A program made the position numbers and the translations under genes. Shown in pieces: positions 27,146-36,079 of a stretch of DNA of 64,000 bases. The stretch is from positions 1-64,000 of the forward strand of contig NZ_SZPR01000002.1 in NCBI RefSeq assembly GCF_005280195.1, in the 5' to 3' direction. The notes beneath the pieces are model-generated. The model searched no databases, was not told the origin of the DNA, and saw only the letters and a list, made by a program, of their open reading frames with translations. The stretch is from Streptomyces galbus. Lineage in GTDB: Bacteria > Actinomycetota > Actinomycetes > Streptomycetales > Streptomycetaceae. Position 1 is the stretch's first letter. Each line of letters begins with the position of its first letter.

Positions 27146-28411
27146 GTGGCGCGGGATTCGCTGGGGCGCAGGTTCGGGTGGCTGTGGGGGGCGTACGCGG
27201 TCAGTACGTTCGGGACGTGGCTGGCCTTCGACGCGCTCCAGGTGATCGCCGTGCTCGTGCTGCACGCCGGGGCGCTCGAGGTGGCGGCGCTGGCGGCGAC
27301 GGGGCCCGCCGTGGGGGCGCTGGCGGCGGTGCCGCTGGGGCCGTGGGTGGAGTTCCGGCGCAAGCGGCCCGTGATGATCGGCGCCGACCTGCTGCGCTGC
27401 GCGGCGCTGCTGAGCATCCCGGCGGCGTACGGGCTGGGGCTGCTGGGGCTGGGGCAGCTCCTGCTGGTGTCGGTGGTGGTGGCCGCCGCCGACATCACCT
27501 TCACCGCGGCGAGCGGGGCGTTCTTGAAGGGGCTGCTGCCGCGCGAGGACCTGCTGGTGGCCAACGGGCGCTTCGAGTCGACGATGTGGTCGGCGACCAT
27601 GGTCGGTCCCCCGCTCGGCGGGGCGGCGATCGGCCTGTTCGGGCCGGTGGTGACGGTGGCGGCGGACGCGGTGAGCTACCTGCTGTCGGCGCTCGGCCTG
27701 CGCGCGGTCGGCGGCGGTGAACCGGCCCCGGCGGCGCCCGCGAGGGCGGGCCGGCTGAGCGCGCGCGAGCTGCTGGAGGGCTGGCGGTACATCCTCACCC
27801 ATCCCGTGCTGCGCCCCCTGTTCGTGAACGCCGCGCTGGTGAACGGCCTGATCATGGTGTCCGCCCCGCTGCTGGCGGTGCTGATGCTCGGCCCGCTCGG
27901 CTTCTCCCCCTGGCAGTACGGGCTGGCCTTCGCGGTGCCCTGCACCGGCGGCCTGGTCGGCTCGCGCCTGTCGCGCCGGCTGGTGGCCCGGTACGGACGC
28001 CGCCGGGTCCTGCTGACCGCGGGCACGCTGCGCGCCGTGTGGCCGGTCGGGCTGGTCCTCGTCGGCCCGGGGGTGACCGGCCTGGTCCTGGTGATGGTGG
28101 TCGAGCTGGCCCTGATCACCTGCGCGGGCGTCTACAACCCGGTGCTGGCCACCACCCGCCTGGAGCTGACCCCGTCGGACCGGGTGACCCGCACGCTGTC
28201 GGCCTGGTCGGTGAGCACCAAGACGAGCATCGCGGCCCTGACCGCCCTGTGGGGCCTGCTGGCCGAGCTGACGAGCCCCCGCCTCGCGATCGGGCTCGCG
28301 GGGGTCCTGCTGCTGGCGACGCCGCTGCTGTACGCGCCCGTGCGCCGGGACCCGGCGGCGCTGCGGCCGGAGCCCGATGCCGGCTCCGCCGTGCCGGGGG
28401 CCCGGACCTGA
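27146..28411 (+). CDS. MFS transporter (EntS/MFS_3-like)
   Basis: The 421-residue protein has about 12 hydrophobic helices, with RRFGWLWGAYAVSTFGTWLA at the start and an A-like loop VEFRRKRPVMIGADLLRC, and TMVGPPLGGAAIGLFGP later, which fits the enterobactin-exporter-like branch. GTG 27146 follows GGGAGGGGGG with ideal spacing. It is divergent from recO and upstream of the halogenase-like pair, but a promoter separates them, so a shared function is uncertain. Substrate unknown. Confidence 0.85.
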   Translation: MARDSLGRRFGWLWGAYAVSTFGTWLAFDALQVIAVLVLHAGALEVAALAATGPAVGALAAVPLGPWVEFRRKRPVMIGADLLRCAALLSIPAAYGLGLLGLGQLLLVSVVVAAADITFTAASGAFLKGLLPREDLLVANGRFESTMWSATMVGPPLGGAAIGLFGPVVTVAADAVSYLLSALGLRAVGGGEPAPAAPARAGRLSARELLEGWRYILTHPVLRPLFVNAALVNGLIMVSAPLLAVLMLGPLGFSPWQYGLAFAVPCTGGLVGSRLSRRLVARYGRRRVLLTAGTLRAVWPVGLVLVGPGVTGLVLVMVVELALITCAGVYNPVLATTRLELTPSDRVTRTLSAWSVSTKTSIAALTALWGLLAELTSPRLAIGLAGVLLLATPLLYAPVRRDPAALRPEPDAGSAVPGART

Positions 28412-28419
28412 CCGGTCGC

Positions 28420-28434
28420 GGGCGCCCCGCGCCC
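28420..28434 (+). terminator. short hairpin after the MFS gene
   Basis: GGGCGC-CCC-GCGCCC forms a compact stem directly after the stop codon and ahead of the next promoter. Confidence 0.35.
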
Positions 28435-28470
28435 CTCGGCTGAAAACCGCGCACGCCGGCACCTGCCCCA

Positions 28471-28498
28471 TTGCACGGTAACTCAACGTCCGTAGAAT
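28471..28498 (+). promoter_or_regulatory. sigma-70-type promoter of the halogenase-like pair
   Basis: -35 TTGCAC (28471-28476), a 16-bp spacer and -10 TAGAAT (28493-28498) stand about 50 bp before the start codon in a stretch less GC-rich than its surroundings. Confidence 0.6.
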
Positions 28499-28549
28499 TC
28501 AACGCGCCATGTATTTCAGCGCGCTGCATCCGAGCGACGGTGAGGCCCC

Positions 28550-30208
28550 GTGAAGACGACGAACGGTGGGAACGGCCCGGCGGACTACGACGTCGGCGTG
28601 ATCGGAGGCGGCTTCGCGGGCTCGCTGCTCGCGACCGTCCTGGCCCGGGCCGGCGTACGGACGCTGCTGCTGGAGGCGGCACCGGGGCCGCGGTTCGCCG
28701 TGGGCGAGTCGATGGTGCCCTACAGCGCGGCGCTGGCCCGGGCCGTCGCCCGGCGGTACGACGTGCCGGAGATCGCCTCCCTCGGCGCGGCCGAGCAGGT
28801 CGCGGGCACCCTGTCGGCCCGCACCGGGGTGCTGCGCAACGTGGGCTTCGTGCTGCACCGCCCGGGGCTGCGCCAGCACCCCGGCGAGGTGTACCAGGTG
28901 GTCAACCCCTCCGTCGTGCCCGACCCGCCGCACCTGTACCGGGAGGACGTCGACGCCCGGCTGCTCGCGCTGGCCGGGCGCACGGGCGCCGAGGTGCGCA
29001 CCGGCGCCGGGGCCCGCGTCGAGGGCGTGCGCGTCGAGGCGGACCGCGGGGCGTGGCTGCGCACGGCCGACGGCACGCAGACCGCCGTGCGGTACGTCGT
29101 GGACGCGAGCGGGCCCGGCTCCCCCGTGGCCCGCGAGCTGGGGCTGCGCGAGGAACCGGCCGCCTGGGACCACCGGTCGCGCTGCCTGTACACCCACATG
29201 ACGGGCGTGACGCCGTACGACGACACCCCGGCCGGGCGGGCCGGCGGGCAGCCCGGCCGGTGGCACGAGGGCACCCTGCACCACGTCTTCGACGGCGGCT
29301 GGCTGTGGGTGATCCCGTTCGGCAACCGGCGGCGGGGCGGCGACGGCCCGTGCAGCGTGGGGCTCGTCCTCGACGCGCGCCGGCACCCGGCGGCGGACGG
29401 GCGTGCGCCGCAGGAGGAGTTCGACGCCGTCCTGGGGCGACTTCCGGACGTGGCGCGGCAGTTCGCGGGTGCGCGGGCCGTGCGCCCGTGGACCTCGGTG
29501 GACCCGCTCCAGCACTCCGTGCGCCGCATGGTCGGCGACCGCTACTGCCTCGCCTCCCACGCGGCCGGGTTCGTCGACCCGCTCTACTCGCGCGGGCTCG
29601 GGCACAGCCTGGAGGTCGTCAACGCCCTCGCCTGGCGGCTGATCGCGGCCGCGCGCGACGGCGACTGGTCGACGGAGCGCTTCCGTCCCGTCGAGGACCT
29701 CCAGCGCTCGCTGCTCGGCGCGCACGACGACCTCACCCGCGCCTCGTTCGTGGCGTTCCGCGACCACGCGCTGTTCAACGCCGTGGTCCGGCTGTGGACG
29801 CTGAGCACGGTGCTCGGCGCGCTCGCCGTCGAGCACGCGTCCGCTGCCCACGCGAGGACCGGCGACGACGCCGTCTTCCGCGCGCTGGAGGGGCCGGACC
29901 GGCCCGGCGGCGCCCACTTCGCCTCCCTCGCGCCGCTGGCCCGCACCCTGTGCACCGACGTCGAGGCGGGCCGGCGCACCCCGGCCGACGCCGCGGAGCG
30001 GATCTTCGCCGCGCTCCGCGAGGCCGACTACGTGCCCCCGCCGCTCGGTCTCGCCGACCCGGCCGACCGGTTCTTCCACAACACCCCGGCCCGGCTGCTG
30101 CGGGCCGCCCGCTGGGTGCGCGCCGAGGCCCCGCAGGACACCGCCGTGCTGCTCAAGGGGGCGCTGCGCGGGCTGCTCGGCGAACGCCTGCGCGCGGCCC
30201 GCCGCTGA
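28550..30208 (+). CDS. flavin-dependent halogenase-like FAD oxidoreductase, copy 1
   Basis: The 552-residue protein has the Rossmann FAD motif VGVIGGGFAGS (about 15-25), the GESMVP segment matching the GES/GEAT motif of flavin halogenases, and an intact WxWxIP signature (WLWVIP, residues 251-256), the motif used to tell halogenases from monooxygenases. At the position where the neighbouring copy has GVKRHFGF, this one has GVLRNVGF, so the candidate active-site Lys is missing. A second FAD segment is SHAAGFVDPLYSRGLGHS. Start GTG 28550. Cytoplasmic. The product could be a halogenase or a geranylgeranyl-reductase-like oxidoreductase; substrate unknown. Confidence 0.75.
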   Translation: MKTTNGGNGPADYDVGVIGGGFAGSLLATVLARAGVRTLLLEAAPGPRFAVGESMVPYSAALARAVARRYDVPEIASLGAAEQVAGTLSARTGVLRNVGFVLHRPGLRQHPGEVYQVVNPSVVPDPPHLYREDVDARLLALAGRTGAEVRTGAGARVEGVRVEADRGAWLRTADGTQTAVRYVVDASGPGSPVARELGLREEPAAWDHRSRCLYTHMTGVTPYDDTPAGRAGGQPGRWHEGTLHHVFDGGWLWVIPFGNRRRGGDGPCSVGLVLDARRHPAADGRAPQEEFDAVLGRLPDVARQFAGARAVRPWTSVDPLQHSVRRMVGDRYCLASHAAGFVDPLYSRGLGHSLEVVNALAWRLIAAARDGDWSTERFRPVEDLQRSLLGAHDDLTRASFVAFRDHALFNAVVRLWTLSTVLGALAVEHASAAHARTGDDAVFRALEGPDRPGGAHFASLAPLARTLCTDVEAGRRTPADAAERIFAALREADYVPPPLGLADPADRFFHNTPARLLRAARWVRAEAPQDTAVLLKGALRGLLGERLRAARR

Positions 30209-30377
30209 CCGGCGGACCGACGCCGGCCGAGCGGTCCCGCGAGCACCACCCCACCCCGACACCGATCGCCGTAGCGCCACCGCCCGGGCGGGCACCGCCC
30301 GGGACGAGACCGACCCCGCGACCCCGCTCCCCACAGCGGCGGCCGTCGCGGCGAGACGACCGACAAGGAGACAGGAC

Positions 30378-32039
30378 ATGGAGCCACGGGGCACGCAGAG
30401 GTACGACGTCGCGATCCTCGGGTCGGGGGTGGCCGGGTCGATCCTGGGCGCGATCCTCGCCCGGCAGGGGGTCAGGACGCTGCTGCTGGACGCCGGCTCG
30501 CACCCACGGTTCGCCATCGGCGAGTCGACGATCCCGTTCACGCTCGTCTCGCTGCGCACGCTCGCCGAGCGCTACGACGTGCCGGAGATCGCGCACCTGG
30601 CGTCGTTCACGGACACCACCCGGGCGATCGGGCCGCGCTTCGGCGTCAAACGCCACTTCGGGTTCCTGCTGCACCACGAGGGTGCCCCGCAGAACCCGCG
30701 CGAGGTCAACGAGTTCGCCACGCCGCCCCAACTGCTGCACGAGGCCGCGCACCTGTTCCGGCAGGACACCGACTCGTACCTGTTCCACGTGGCGGTGAAG
30801 TACGGCTGCGTCGCGCGCCAGAACTTCCTCGTCACCGACATCGACTTCGACGGCTCGGGCGTCACCCTGTCCGGCCGGGACGGCGAGTACCGGGCCCGCT
30901 ACCTGGTCGACGCGAGCGGCTTCCGCTCCCCCGTCGCCGAGAAGTTCGGCCTGCGCGAGAACCCCTGCCGGTTCAAGCACCACTCGCGCTCGGTGTGGAA
31001 CCACGTCGTCGGCATCACGCCCACCGACCGGCTCTTCGACACCGTGCCCGAGAACTGGCGGCCGCCGGTGCCCTGGTACGAGGGCACCGTGCACCACATG
31101 TTCGAGCGCGGCTGGGGCTGGGTGATCGCCTTCGACAACAACAAGTGGTCCAGGAACCCCCTGTGCAGCGTGGGCATGACCGTCGACCCGCGCCGCTACC
31201 CCAAGCCCGACGGGCTGACGCCCGAGGAGGACTTCCACGCCCTGGCGGCACCGTTCCCGGACATCGCCCGGCAGTTCGAGGGCATCAAGCCGGTGCGCGA
31301 GTGGACGGCGACGGGCCGGCTGCAGTACTCGTCCTCGCGGACCGCCGGCGACCGCTGGTTCCTGCTGTCGCACGCGGCCGGCTTCATCGACCCGCTGTTC
31401 TCCCGCGGCCTGTCCAACACCACCGAGGCGCTCAACCTCCTCGCCTGGCGGCTGCTGCGGGCGGTGCAGGACGACGACTTCTCGGCCGAGCGGTTCGCCC
31501 CGGTGGACCGGCTCCAGCAGGGCCTGCTAGACCACAACGACACCCTGGTCAACTCGTCGTACATCTCCTGGACCGACTACGACCTGTGGAGCGCGGTGTT
31601 CAGGATCTGGGCGTGGGGCGCCAACGCGGGGGTGTACCGCATGCAGAGCGCGCTCACCAAGTTCCGCCGGGACGGCCGCGACAGCCACTTCACCGACCTG
31701 GAGGAGGTGCCCAACCCGGGCCTGTACTGGCCCGACCACGACGGCTTCGCCGACCTGTACGAGACGATGGTCAAGCAGTGCGAGGCCGTCGAGGCCGGCG
31801 TGGTGACCGCCGCCGACGCCGCCGACCTGCTCTACGACCGGCTGCTGGCCGCCGACTTCGTCCCGAAGAACTTCGGGTACGCCGAGCGCGAGGTGCGCTT
31901 CCTCGACCCGCGGCCCAAGACCCTGCTGAAGATGGTCCGCTGGGCCGCCACCGAGGCCGACCCGGTGGTGCGCCGGATGATCCTCGGCAACGGCCGCGAG
32001 GCGGTCAAGGCGCGGCTGAGGGGCACCAAGCTGTTCTGA
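30378..32039 (+). CDS. flavin-dependent halogenase-like FAD oxidoreductase, copy 2
   Basis: This 553-residue protein is a clear paralogue of the gene 169 bp upstream: VAILGSGVAGS, HPRFAIGESTIPFT, RYLVDASGFRSPVA and SHAAGFIDPLFSRGLSNT align along the whole length. Here the WxWxIP signature is changed at its last position (WGWVIA, residues 246-251), while a Lys is present in GVKRHFGF (Lys 91), near where flavin halogenases keep the catalytic Lys. ATG 30378 follows AAGGAG at ideal spacing, stronger than the first copy. The two probably act on related substrates or as partners. No carrier protein or flavin reductase gene is adjacent. Confidence 0.78.
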   Translation: MEPRGTQRYDVAILGSGVAGSILGAILARQGVRTLLLDAGSHPRFAIGESTIPFTLVSLRTLAERYDVPEIAHLASFTDTTRAIGPRFGVKRHFGFLLHHEGAPQNPREVNEFATPPQLLHEAAHLFRQDTDSYLFHVAVKYGCVARQNFLVTDIDFDGSGVTLSGRDGEYRARYLVDASGFRSPVAEKFGLRENPCRFKHHSRSVWNHVVGITPTDRLFDTVPENWRPPVPWYEGTVHHMFERGWGWVIAFDNNKWSRNPLCSVGMTVDPRRYPKPDGLTPEEDFHALAAPFPDIARQFEGIKPVREWTATGRLQYSSSRTAGDRWFLLSHAAGFIDPLFSRGLSNTTEALNLLAWRLLRAVQDDDFSAERFAPVDRLQQGLLDHNDTLVNSSYISWTDYDLWSAVFRIWAWGANAGVYRMQSALTKFRRDGRDSHFTDLEEVPNPGLYWPDHDGFADLYETMVKQCEAVEAGVVTAADAADLLYDRLLAADFVPKNFGYAEREVRFLDPRPKTLLKMVRWAATEADPVVRRMILGNGREAVKARLRGTKLF

Positions 32040-32077
32040 GGTCCCCCGCCCCCGGGCGCACCCCCGGACCCGCCCGG

Positions 32078-33076
32078 TCAGGCACCGTCCGGGTCCGGGC
32101 CGTTGGTCAGGACGCGCAGGCTGTCCGGGCCGGGCCGGCCGTTCGGGGACTGCTGCTCGCGGGCGGCGTCCCAGAGCTGCTCGAAGCGGCGGATCAGCGG
32201 CTGCACCAGGTCGGCGCGGGCGTTGACGGTCGTCGAGGAGTTCACGCTGAGCTGGTCGGCGTGGATCTCGTAGCTCAGCGCCCCGTCGAAGACGATGAAG
32301 TCGATCATCTTGCCCCGGCGCAGGTGCGCGGGAAGCTGGTCCAGCGCCACCACCCGGACCTCGATGCCCATCTGCCGCTGCTCCTCGCAGATCGGGGCGA
32401 GGGCGGCCCGCTCGCCGCGCTCCTTGACGATGAACAGCCGCCGCACGGTGATGTGCCGCTCCAGGATCGCGTCCCGCTGGGCGGTGAGGTAGCGGCTGGC
32501 GGGCTCGGTGGACCAGAAGCCGTCGTCGACGACCGTGGTGCTGATCGCGTCGATGCTGCTGCGGGTGCACTTGGTGAGCGTCATCAGCCAGTCGTGGTTC
32601 TCGCCCGGTGTCTCGGCGCTGAGGTTGGTGAGGTCCTCCATCTGCGCGGCGAGCCGGTTGATCTCCTCGTGCGCGAAGTCGTGCAGGATCTCGGGCCCGG
32701 TGGAGACGACCTTGGTGGCGTGCTCGGCGAGCCGGGGCACGCCGTCGCCGCGTAACTTCTCCACCTCGTTGAAGAGCTTGGTGGCCTCGCCGATGTCGGC
32801 GAAGCGTTTCTCGACCACGTACTTCAGGTCGGTGAGCTGGTGCGCGAAGGAGATCATGAACTGGGTGAGCAGCACCGCCCCGCCGCACAGCACGGACAGC
32901 ACGAGCTGCCAGGGGCCGTCGTCCTCGGGCAGCAGGACGTTGGTGAGGATGTAGACGACTCCGCCGATGACGATGGTGACCAGGACCTTCTGGGTCACCC
33001 GCCGGGCGCTGTCGGCGTCGGAGCGGCGCGGGGTGTCGGTGCGGTCAGGGTGGCGCGGGAGCGTCGGGCCAGGCAT
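32078..33076 (-). CDS. two-TM membrane protein, last gene of the SCO2521-2525 cluster
   Basis: The 332-residue protein has a basic N-tail, two TM helices (about 31-49 and 57-76), a helical linker and a soluble C-terminal domain (about 150-320) with FWSTEPASRYLTAQRD, VRRLFIVKE, GIEVRVVALDQLP and DFIVFDGALSYEIHAD. The latter strands recall a PLD-like fold without HKD catalytic residues, but this is only an impression. ATG 32.. at 33076 follows GGGGGGAC. It lies 99 bp downstream of the SCO2521-family gene on the same strand, so it may be the membrane anchor or output of that cluster. Confidence 0.6.
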   Translation of the reverse strand: MPGPTLPRHPDRTDTPRRSDADSARRVTQKVLVTIVIGGVVYILTNVLLPEDDGPWQLVLSVLCGGAVLLTQFMISFAHQLTDLKYVVEKRFADIGEATKLFNEVEKLRGDGVPRLAEHATKVVSTGPEILHDFAHEEINRLAAQMEDLTNLSAETPGENHDWLMTLTKCTRSSIDAISTTVVDDGFWSTEPASRYLTAQRDAILERHITVRRLFIVKERGERAALAPICEEQRQMGIEVRVVALDQLPAHLRRGKMIDFIVFDGALSYEIHADQLSVNSSTTVNARADLVQPLIRRFEQLWDAAREQQSPNGRPGPDSLRVLTNGPDPDGA

Positions 33077-33175
33077 CTCGTGTGTCCCCCCGTCGGGATG
33101 GTGCGCGGACCGTCTGTCTGGTGTGGGTCGTGCCGTGTGGTTCCTTCTCGTGCGGTGGTTCTCCGTGCGGGTGGC

Positions 33176-34162
33176 TCAGCGGGCCGTGAGCCGGGCGTCG
33201 AGCGCCTCGCGGCGGGCCAGCAGGGCGCGCAGCGCGAGCTGGTCGCGGATGCGCTGGGCCAGGGCGTCCCACTGGCGGGTGAACCCGGGCGTCTCCTCCA
33301 GCGCGTCCCACAGTCCGGACAGGACGCGCTCCAGGCGGGCGCGGGGCATCCACAGGTGGAGCAGGTGGTCGACGAGCGGCCCGAGCACCTTGCGCACGGC
33401 GGCCTGGTCGTCGGTGCCCAGCCGTACCCCGTCGAGCTTGTCGCCGACGGTGGTCAGCAGCCAGTCGTGCAGGGCCAGGTCCTCGCAGAGCCCGGCGACG
33501 GCGGCGGGCGCCGTGCCCTCGGGCAGCCGCAGGGCGACGGTGCGCAGGCCCTCCTCGCCGACGGTGAAGCGCAGGGACGGCTCGCTGCCCGCTGGCGCCG
33601 GCCGGGCGGCCCAGCGCAGGACGGTGCTCGCCGTGTTGAGCGGGGTGTCGTAGTCCAGCAGCTCGGCGCGCGAGATGCGGGCCAGCAGGCTCTCGGCGAC
33701 GGAGCCGACGTCCAGCTCCTCGGGCCGGTGCCCGGCGAGGAAGCCCTCGGCGACGGCGGCCGCGGGCAGGCGGCCGACCGGCACCAGCAGGCCGGGCCGC
33801 ACGAGGTAGTAGCCCCAGGGGCGGCGGCTGTCCGGTCCGTCGGCCGGGGCGGCGAAGTACGCCGTGGACTGCAGGACGCGGCCCTCGGTGAGCACGGCGC
33901 GGGCGGCGACCGTGCCGATCGCGCGGACCTTGGCGCCGTTGGCGGTGGGCAGCCGGCAGTCGACGCCGGTCAGGACGTCCGGGGAGACGGCGCAGCGGTT
34001 GGGGCGCCGGGAGACCCGGACGCGTTCGTCGGCCCGCAGCCGCAGCAGCGTCTCGGCGGCCCGCTCGTCCACGGCGTCCCGGGTGGGCAGCAGACAGGTG
34101 CGCACCTCGCCGCAGGCGAGGACCGGGCGCGCCGGACGCGGGGTGCTCTCCTGGGCGCCCAT
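33176..34162 (-). CDS. SCO2521-family protein, unknown function
   Basis: This 328-residue protein matches what I recall of the SCO2521 family, always found beside the P-loop and methyltransferase genes listed next. The N-terminal half is strand-rich (VLACGEVRTCLLPTRDAVD; TVAARAVLTEGRVLQSTAYF; PWGYYLVRPGLLVPVGRL), the last 120 residues are helical and Leu/Arg-rich (LHLWMPRARLERVLSGLWDALEE). No TM helix, signal peptide or catalytic motif is seen. ATG 34162 lies one base after the preceding stop, indicating translational coupling. No function can be assigned. Confidence 0.7.
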   Translation of the reverse strand: MGAQESTPRPARPVLACGEVRTCLLPTRDAVDERAAETLLRLRADERVRVSRRPNRCAVSPDVLTGVDCRLPTANGAKVRAIGTVAARAVLTEGRVLQSTAYFAAPADGPDSRRPWGYYLVRPGLLVPVGRLPAAAVAEGFLAGHRPEELDVGSVAESLLARISRAELLDYDTPLNTASTVLRWAARPAPAGSEPSLRFTVGEEGLRTVALRLPEGTAPAAVAGLCEDLALHDWLLTTVGDKLDGVRLGTDDQAAVRKVLGPLVDHLLHLWMPRARLERVLSGLWDALEETPGFTRQWDALAQRIRDQLALRALLARREALDARLTAR

Positions 34163-34163
34163 G

Positions 34164-35159
34164 TCACAGTCCCGGCGGGAACACGTAGGAGGTGCGCTCG
34201 ACGACCCCGGCCGGTAACGGGTACTCCTCGGCGGCGGACCGCCGCGCGACCTGGTCGAGCACGTCGGGTTCGAGCTGCACCTGGTCCAGGACGACCCGCA
34301 CGGCGTGCTCGACGGGCAGGAAGCGGCCCGGGAGCACGCTGCACGTGCCGTAGGCGGTGAACGGCGCCGCACCGGGGGTGAGTTGCACGACGGGCGGCAG
34401 GGCGTCCCAGTCGGCCGGGAAGGCGGCGGGGTCCCACGCGACGGGGGTGAGGACCGCGCGCCCGTTGTCGCGGAGCAGCCCGAGGCGGGCGAGCTGCCAC
34501 ACCGAGGCCAGGAAGGCGCAGGACCAGGTGCGGTCGTCCTCGGGGCCGCTGAACAGCTCGACGTCCATGAAGACGGAGTGACCGCGGGCGAGGGTCTCGC
34601 TGGGGGGCTGCCAGACGTCGCTCGCGTCGAGCGCAGCGGAGGTGCGCCGCGAGGGGGTGCGGCGGCCGTTGGTGAGCCAGCCGGTGCGGCCGACCGGCGG
34701 GCGGTAGCCGGTGCTGCCGGGCGGCGGTGACTCGACCAGCCGGTGCAGCACGGACTCGGCGAGCGGCGCGCTGCCCGGGCGGGCGGGGTCGGGGGCGGCG
34801 CAGCCGGACTCGCGGGCCAGGTAGTCGATGGCCAGGCCGGCCTCGCGGGCGGCGGCGAGCAGCGGCGGGACCAGCTCGGCCGGGGTGGCGAGGCGGCTGA
34901 AGTAGTCGTCGACGAGGAAGCAGGTGCTGATCCGGGGGCGCCGGCCCCCGGGCAGCGGTCCGACGCCGGCCCGGACGGCGTCCGCCCAGGGCCGTACCGC
35001 GGCGAAGTGGCGGGCCAGCCGGGCCGGGCCGTCGGCGAAGTCCTCCATGTACAGGTGCCCCAGTTCCAGGGACAGGTGGGAGAAGGGCACGGACGCGGTG
35101 GGCGGCTCGGCACTGGTCTCCCGGAAGGGGGTCCCCTCGTCGGGGAGGGCGCCCTTCAC
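34164..35159 (-). CDS. SCO2522-family protein, unknown function
   Basis: A 331-residue soluble protein matching my recollection of the SCO2522 family. Recognisable stretches are LSLELGHLYMEDFADGP near the N-terminus, RISTCFLVDDYF (strand followed by acidic VDDY), AAREAGLAIDYLARESGC and, near the C-terminus, RFLPVEHAVRVVLDQVQ. The acidic VDDYF and LAIDYLARESGC segments are arranged as in Rossmann-like or hydrolase cores, but no family motif is certain. GTG 35159 overlaps the upstream stop by GTGA, so it is coupled to the P-loop gene. Confidence 0.7.
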   Translation of the reverse strand: MKGALPDEGTPFRETSAEPPTASVPFSHLSLELGHLYMEDFADGPARLARHFAAVRPWADAVRAGVGPLPGGRRPRISTCFLVDDYFSRLATPAELVPPLLAAAREAGLAIDYLARESGCAAPDPARPGSAPLAESVLHRLVESPPPGSTGYRPPVGRTGWLTNGRRTPSRRTSAALDASDVWQPPSETLARGHSVFMDVELFSGPEDDRTWSCAFLASVWQLARLGLLRDNGRAVLTPVAWDPAAFPADWDALPPVVQLTPGAAPFTAYGTCSVLPGRFLPVEHAVRVVLDQVQLEPDVLDQVARRSAAEEYPLPAGVVERTSYVFPPGL

Positions 35160-36076
35160 AGCTGCCCCCAGTACTTGTCGTCGCCGAGCCGCTGCGCGAG
35201 GTCCCCCATCGCCTGCCAGGTCTCCAAGTTGGCGACGCGGCTGTCGACGACGTCCTCGTAGGTGATGAGCTGTTCCCGCCATTGCAGGACGGGCTCCAGC
35301 GGAATGGACGCCAGGGCCCGGGTCTTTCCGATCCCCAAACCCGCTGCCATTGCCTCGAGTTGGCGGTCGCGTTCGTGCATCCACACGGATTGTTCGGGGC
35401 GCGCCTGGGACCACAGCGGGGATTGCAGGTCGGGCACGGCGGCCCGCACGAAGCGGATCGCTCCGGAAAGGGCCGTCTCGTCGTGGCCCATGGCGACTCC
35501 GGCCCGGACAATGCCCTGTTTTCCCGAGACGAGTTCGGCGGCCGCCATCACGTGCTGGCGGGTCCAGCGGTGATACACGAGCCAGCGCGTGGTGATGCGG
35601 GCGAGCGCGCTGCGCGGGGCGGTCGCGGCGAGTGCGAGGTCCATGGCATAACTGCGGCCGGCGCTCAGATCGACGACGATGACGTCGAATTCGCGTTTCA
35701 GCCGCAGGACCAGGTCCACGCACCGGTGCAGGTTCTCCTCGTCGGTGACGAATTCCCCGCCGGTGCGGTCCCCGGGCAGCAGCACCAGGCGCCCGGACCC
35801 GGAGGGCCGGGTGCGCAGCACGGGGTGTTCGGTGCGGGCCCACACGTCGACCCGCAGGGGTTCGCCGGTCTTGCCCTTGAGGTACGAGTGCAGCCCCTTG
35901 CCCTCGGCCTCGGTGAGGACGTCGGGCAGGTCGAAGACGGCCGGGGCGGTGGGCGAGCCGAAGTCGAAGTCCAGGTAGCAGACGTCGTCCCCGTCCAGCG
36001 CGCGGTGGTAGGCGAGGTTGGCGCTGGTGACCGAGCGGCCGGTGCCCCCCTTGTCGGAGGCGGCGAAGACGAGCAC
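35156..36076 (-). CDS. SCO2523-family ParA/MinD-like protein with variant P-loop
   Basis: The 306-residue protein has the SIMIBI ATPase layout: MLVFAASDKGGTGRSVTSAN with the family signature Lys 9 kept but the central P-loop Lys replaced by Arg 14; DDVCYLDFDFGSPTAP (the A-prime strand); and FDVIVVDLSAGRS (Walker B). ParA/MinD proteins normally read KGGxGKT/S, so nucleotide binding or hydrolysis may be altered. Residues 150-210 (TTRWLVYHRWTRQHVMAAAELV) are a helical insert. It overlaps the next gene by 4 nt and follows the SCO2524 gene by 3 nt. Likely the switch or positioning subunit of the cluster; that is inference. Confidence 0.8.
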   Translation of the reverse strand: MLVFAASDKGGTGRSVTSANLAYHRALDGDDVCYLDFDFGSPTAPAVFDLPDVLTEAEGKGLHSYLKGKTGEPLRVDVWARTEHPVLRTRPSGSGRLVLLPGDRTGGEFVTDEENLHRCVDLVLRLKREFDVIVVDLSAGRSYAMDLALAATAPRSALARITTRWLVYHRWTRQHVMAAAELVSGKQGIVRAGVAMGHDETALSGAIRFVRAAVPDLQSPLWSQARPEQSVWMHERDRQLEAMAAGLGIGKTRALASIPLEPVLQWREQLITYEDVVDSRVANLETWQAMGDLAQRLGDDKYWGQL

Positions 36077-36079
36077 GCC

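Noticed and set aside
30209..30377. Possible small gene or RNA between the two halogenase-like genes
   Set aside because: GC/Pro-codon-rich spacer without a start preceded by a ribosome site and without a stable hairpin other than short GC stems.
28550..32039. Tandem FAD genes as part of a larger biosynthetic gene cluster
   Set aside because: No PKS, NRPS, carrier protein, flavin reductase or resistance gene lies next to them; neighbours are recO, an MFS gene and the SCO2521-type cluster.
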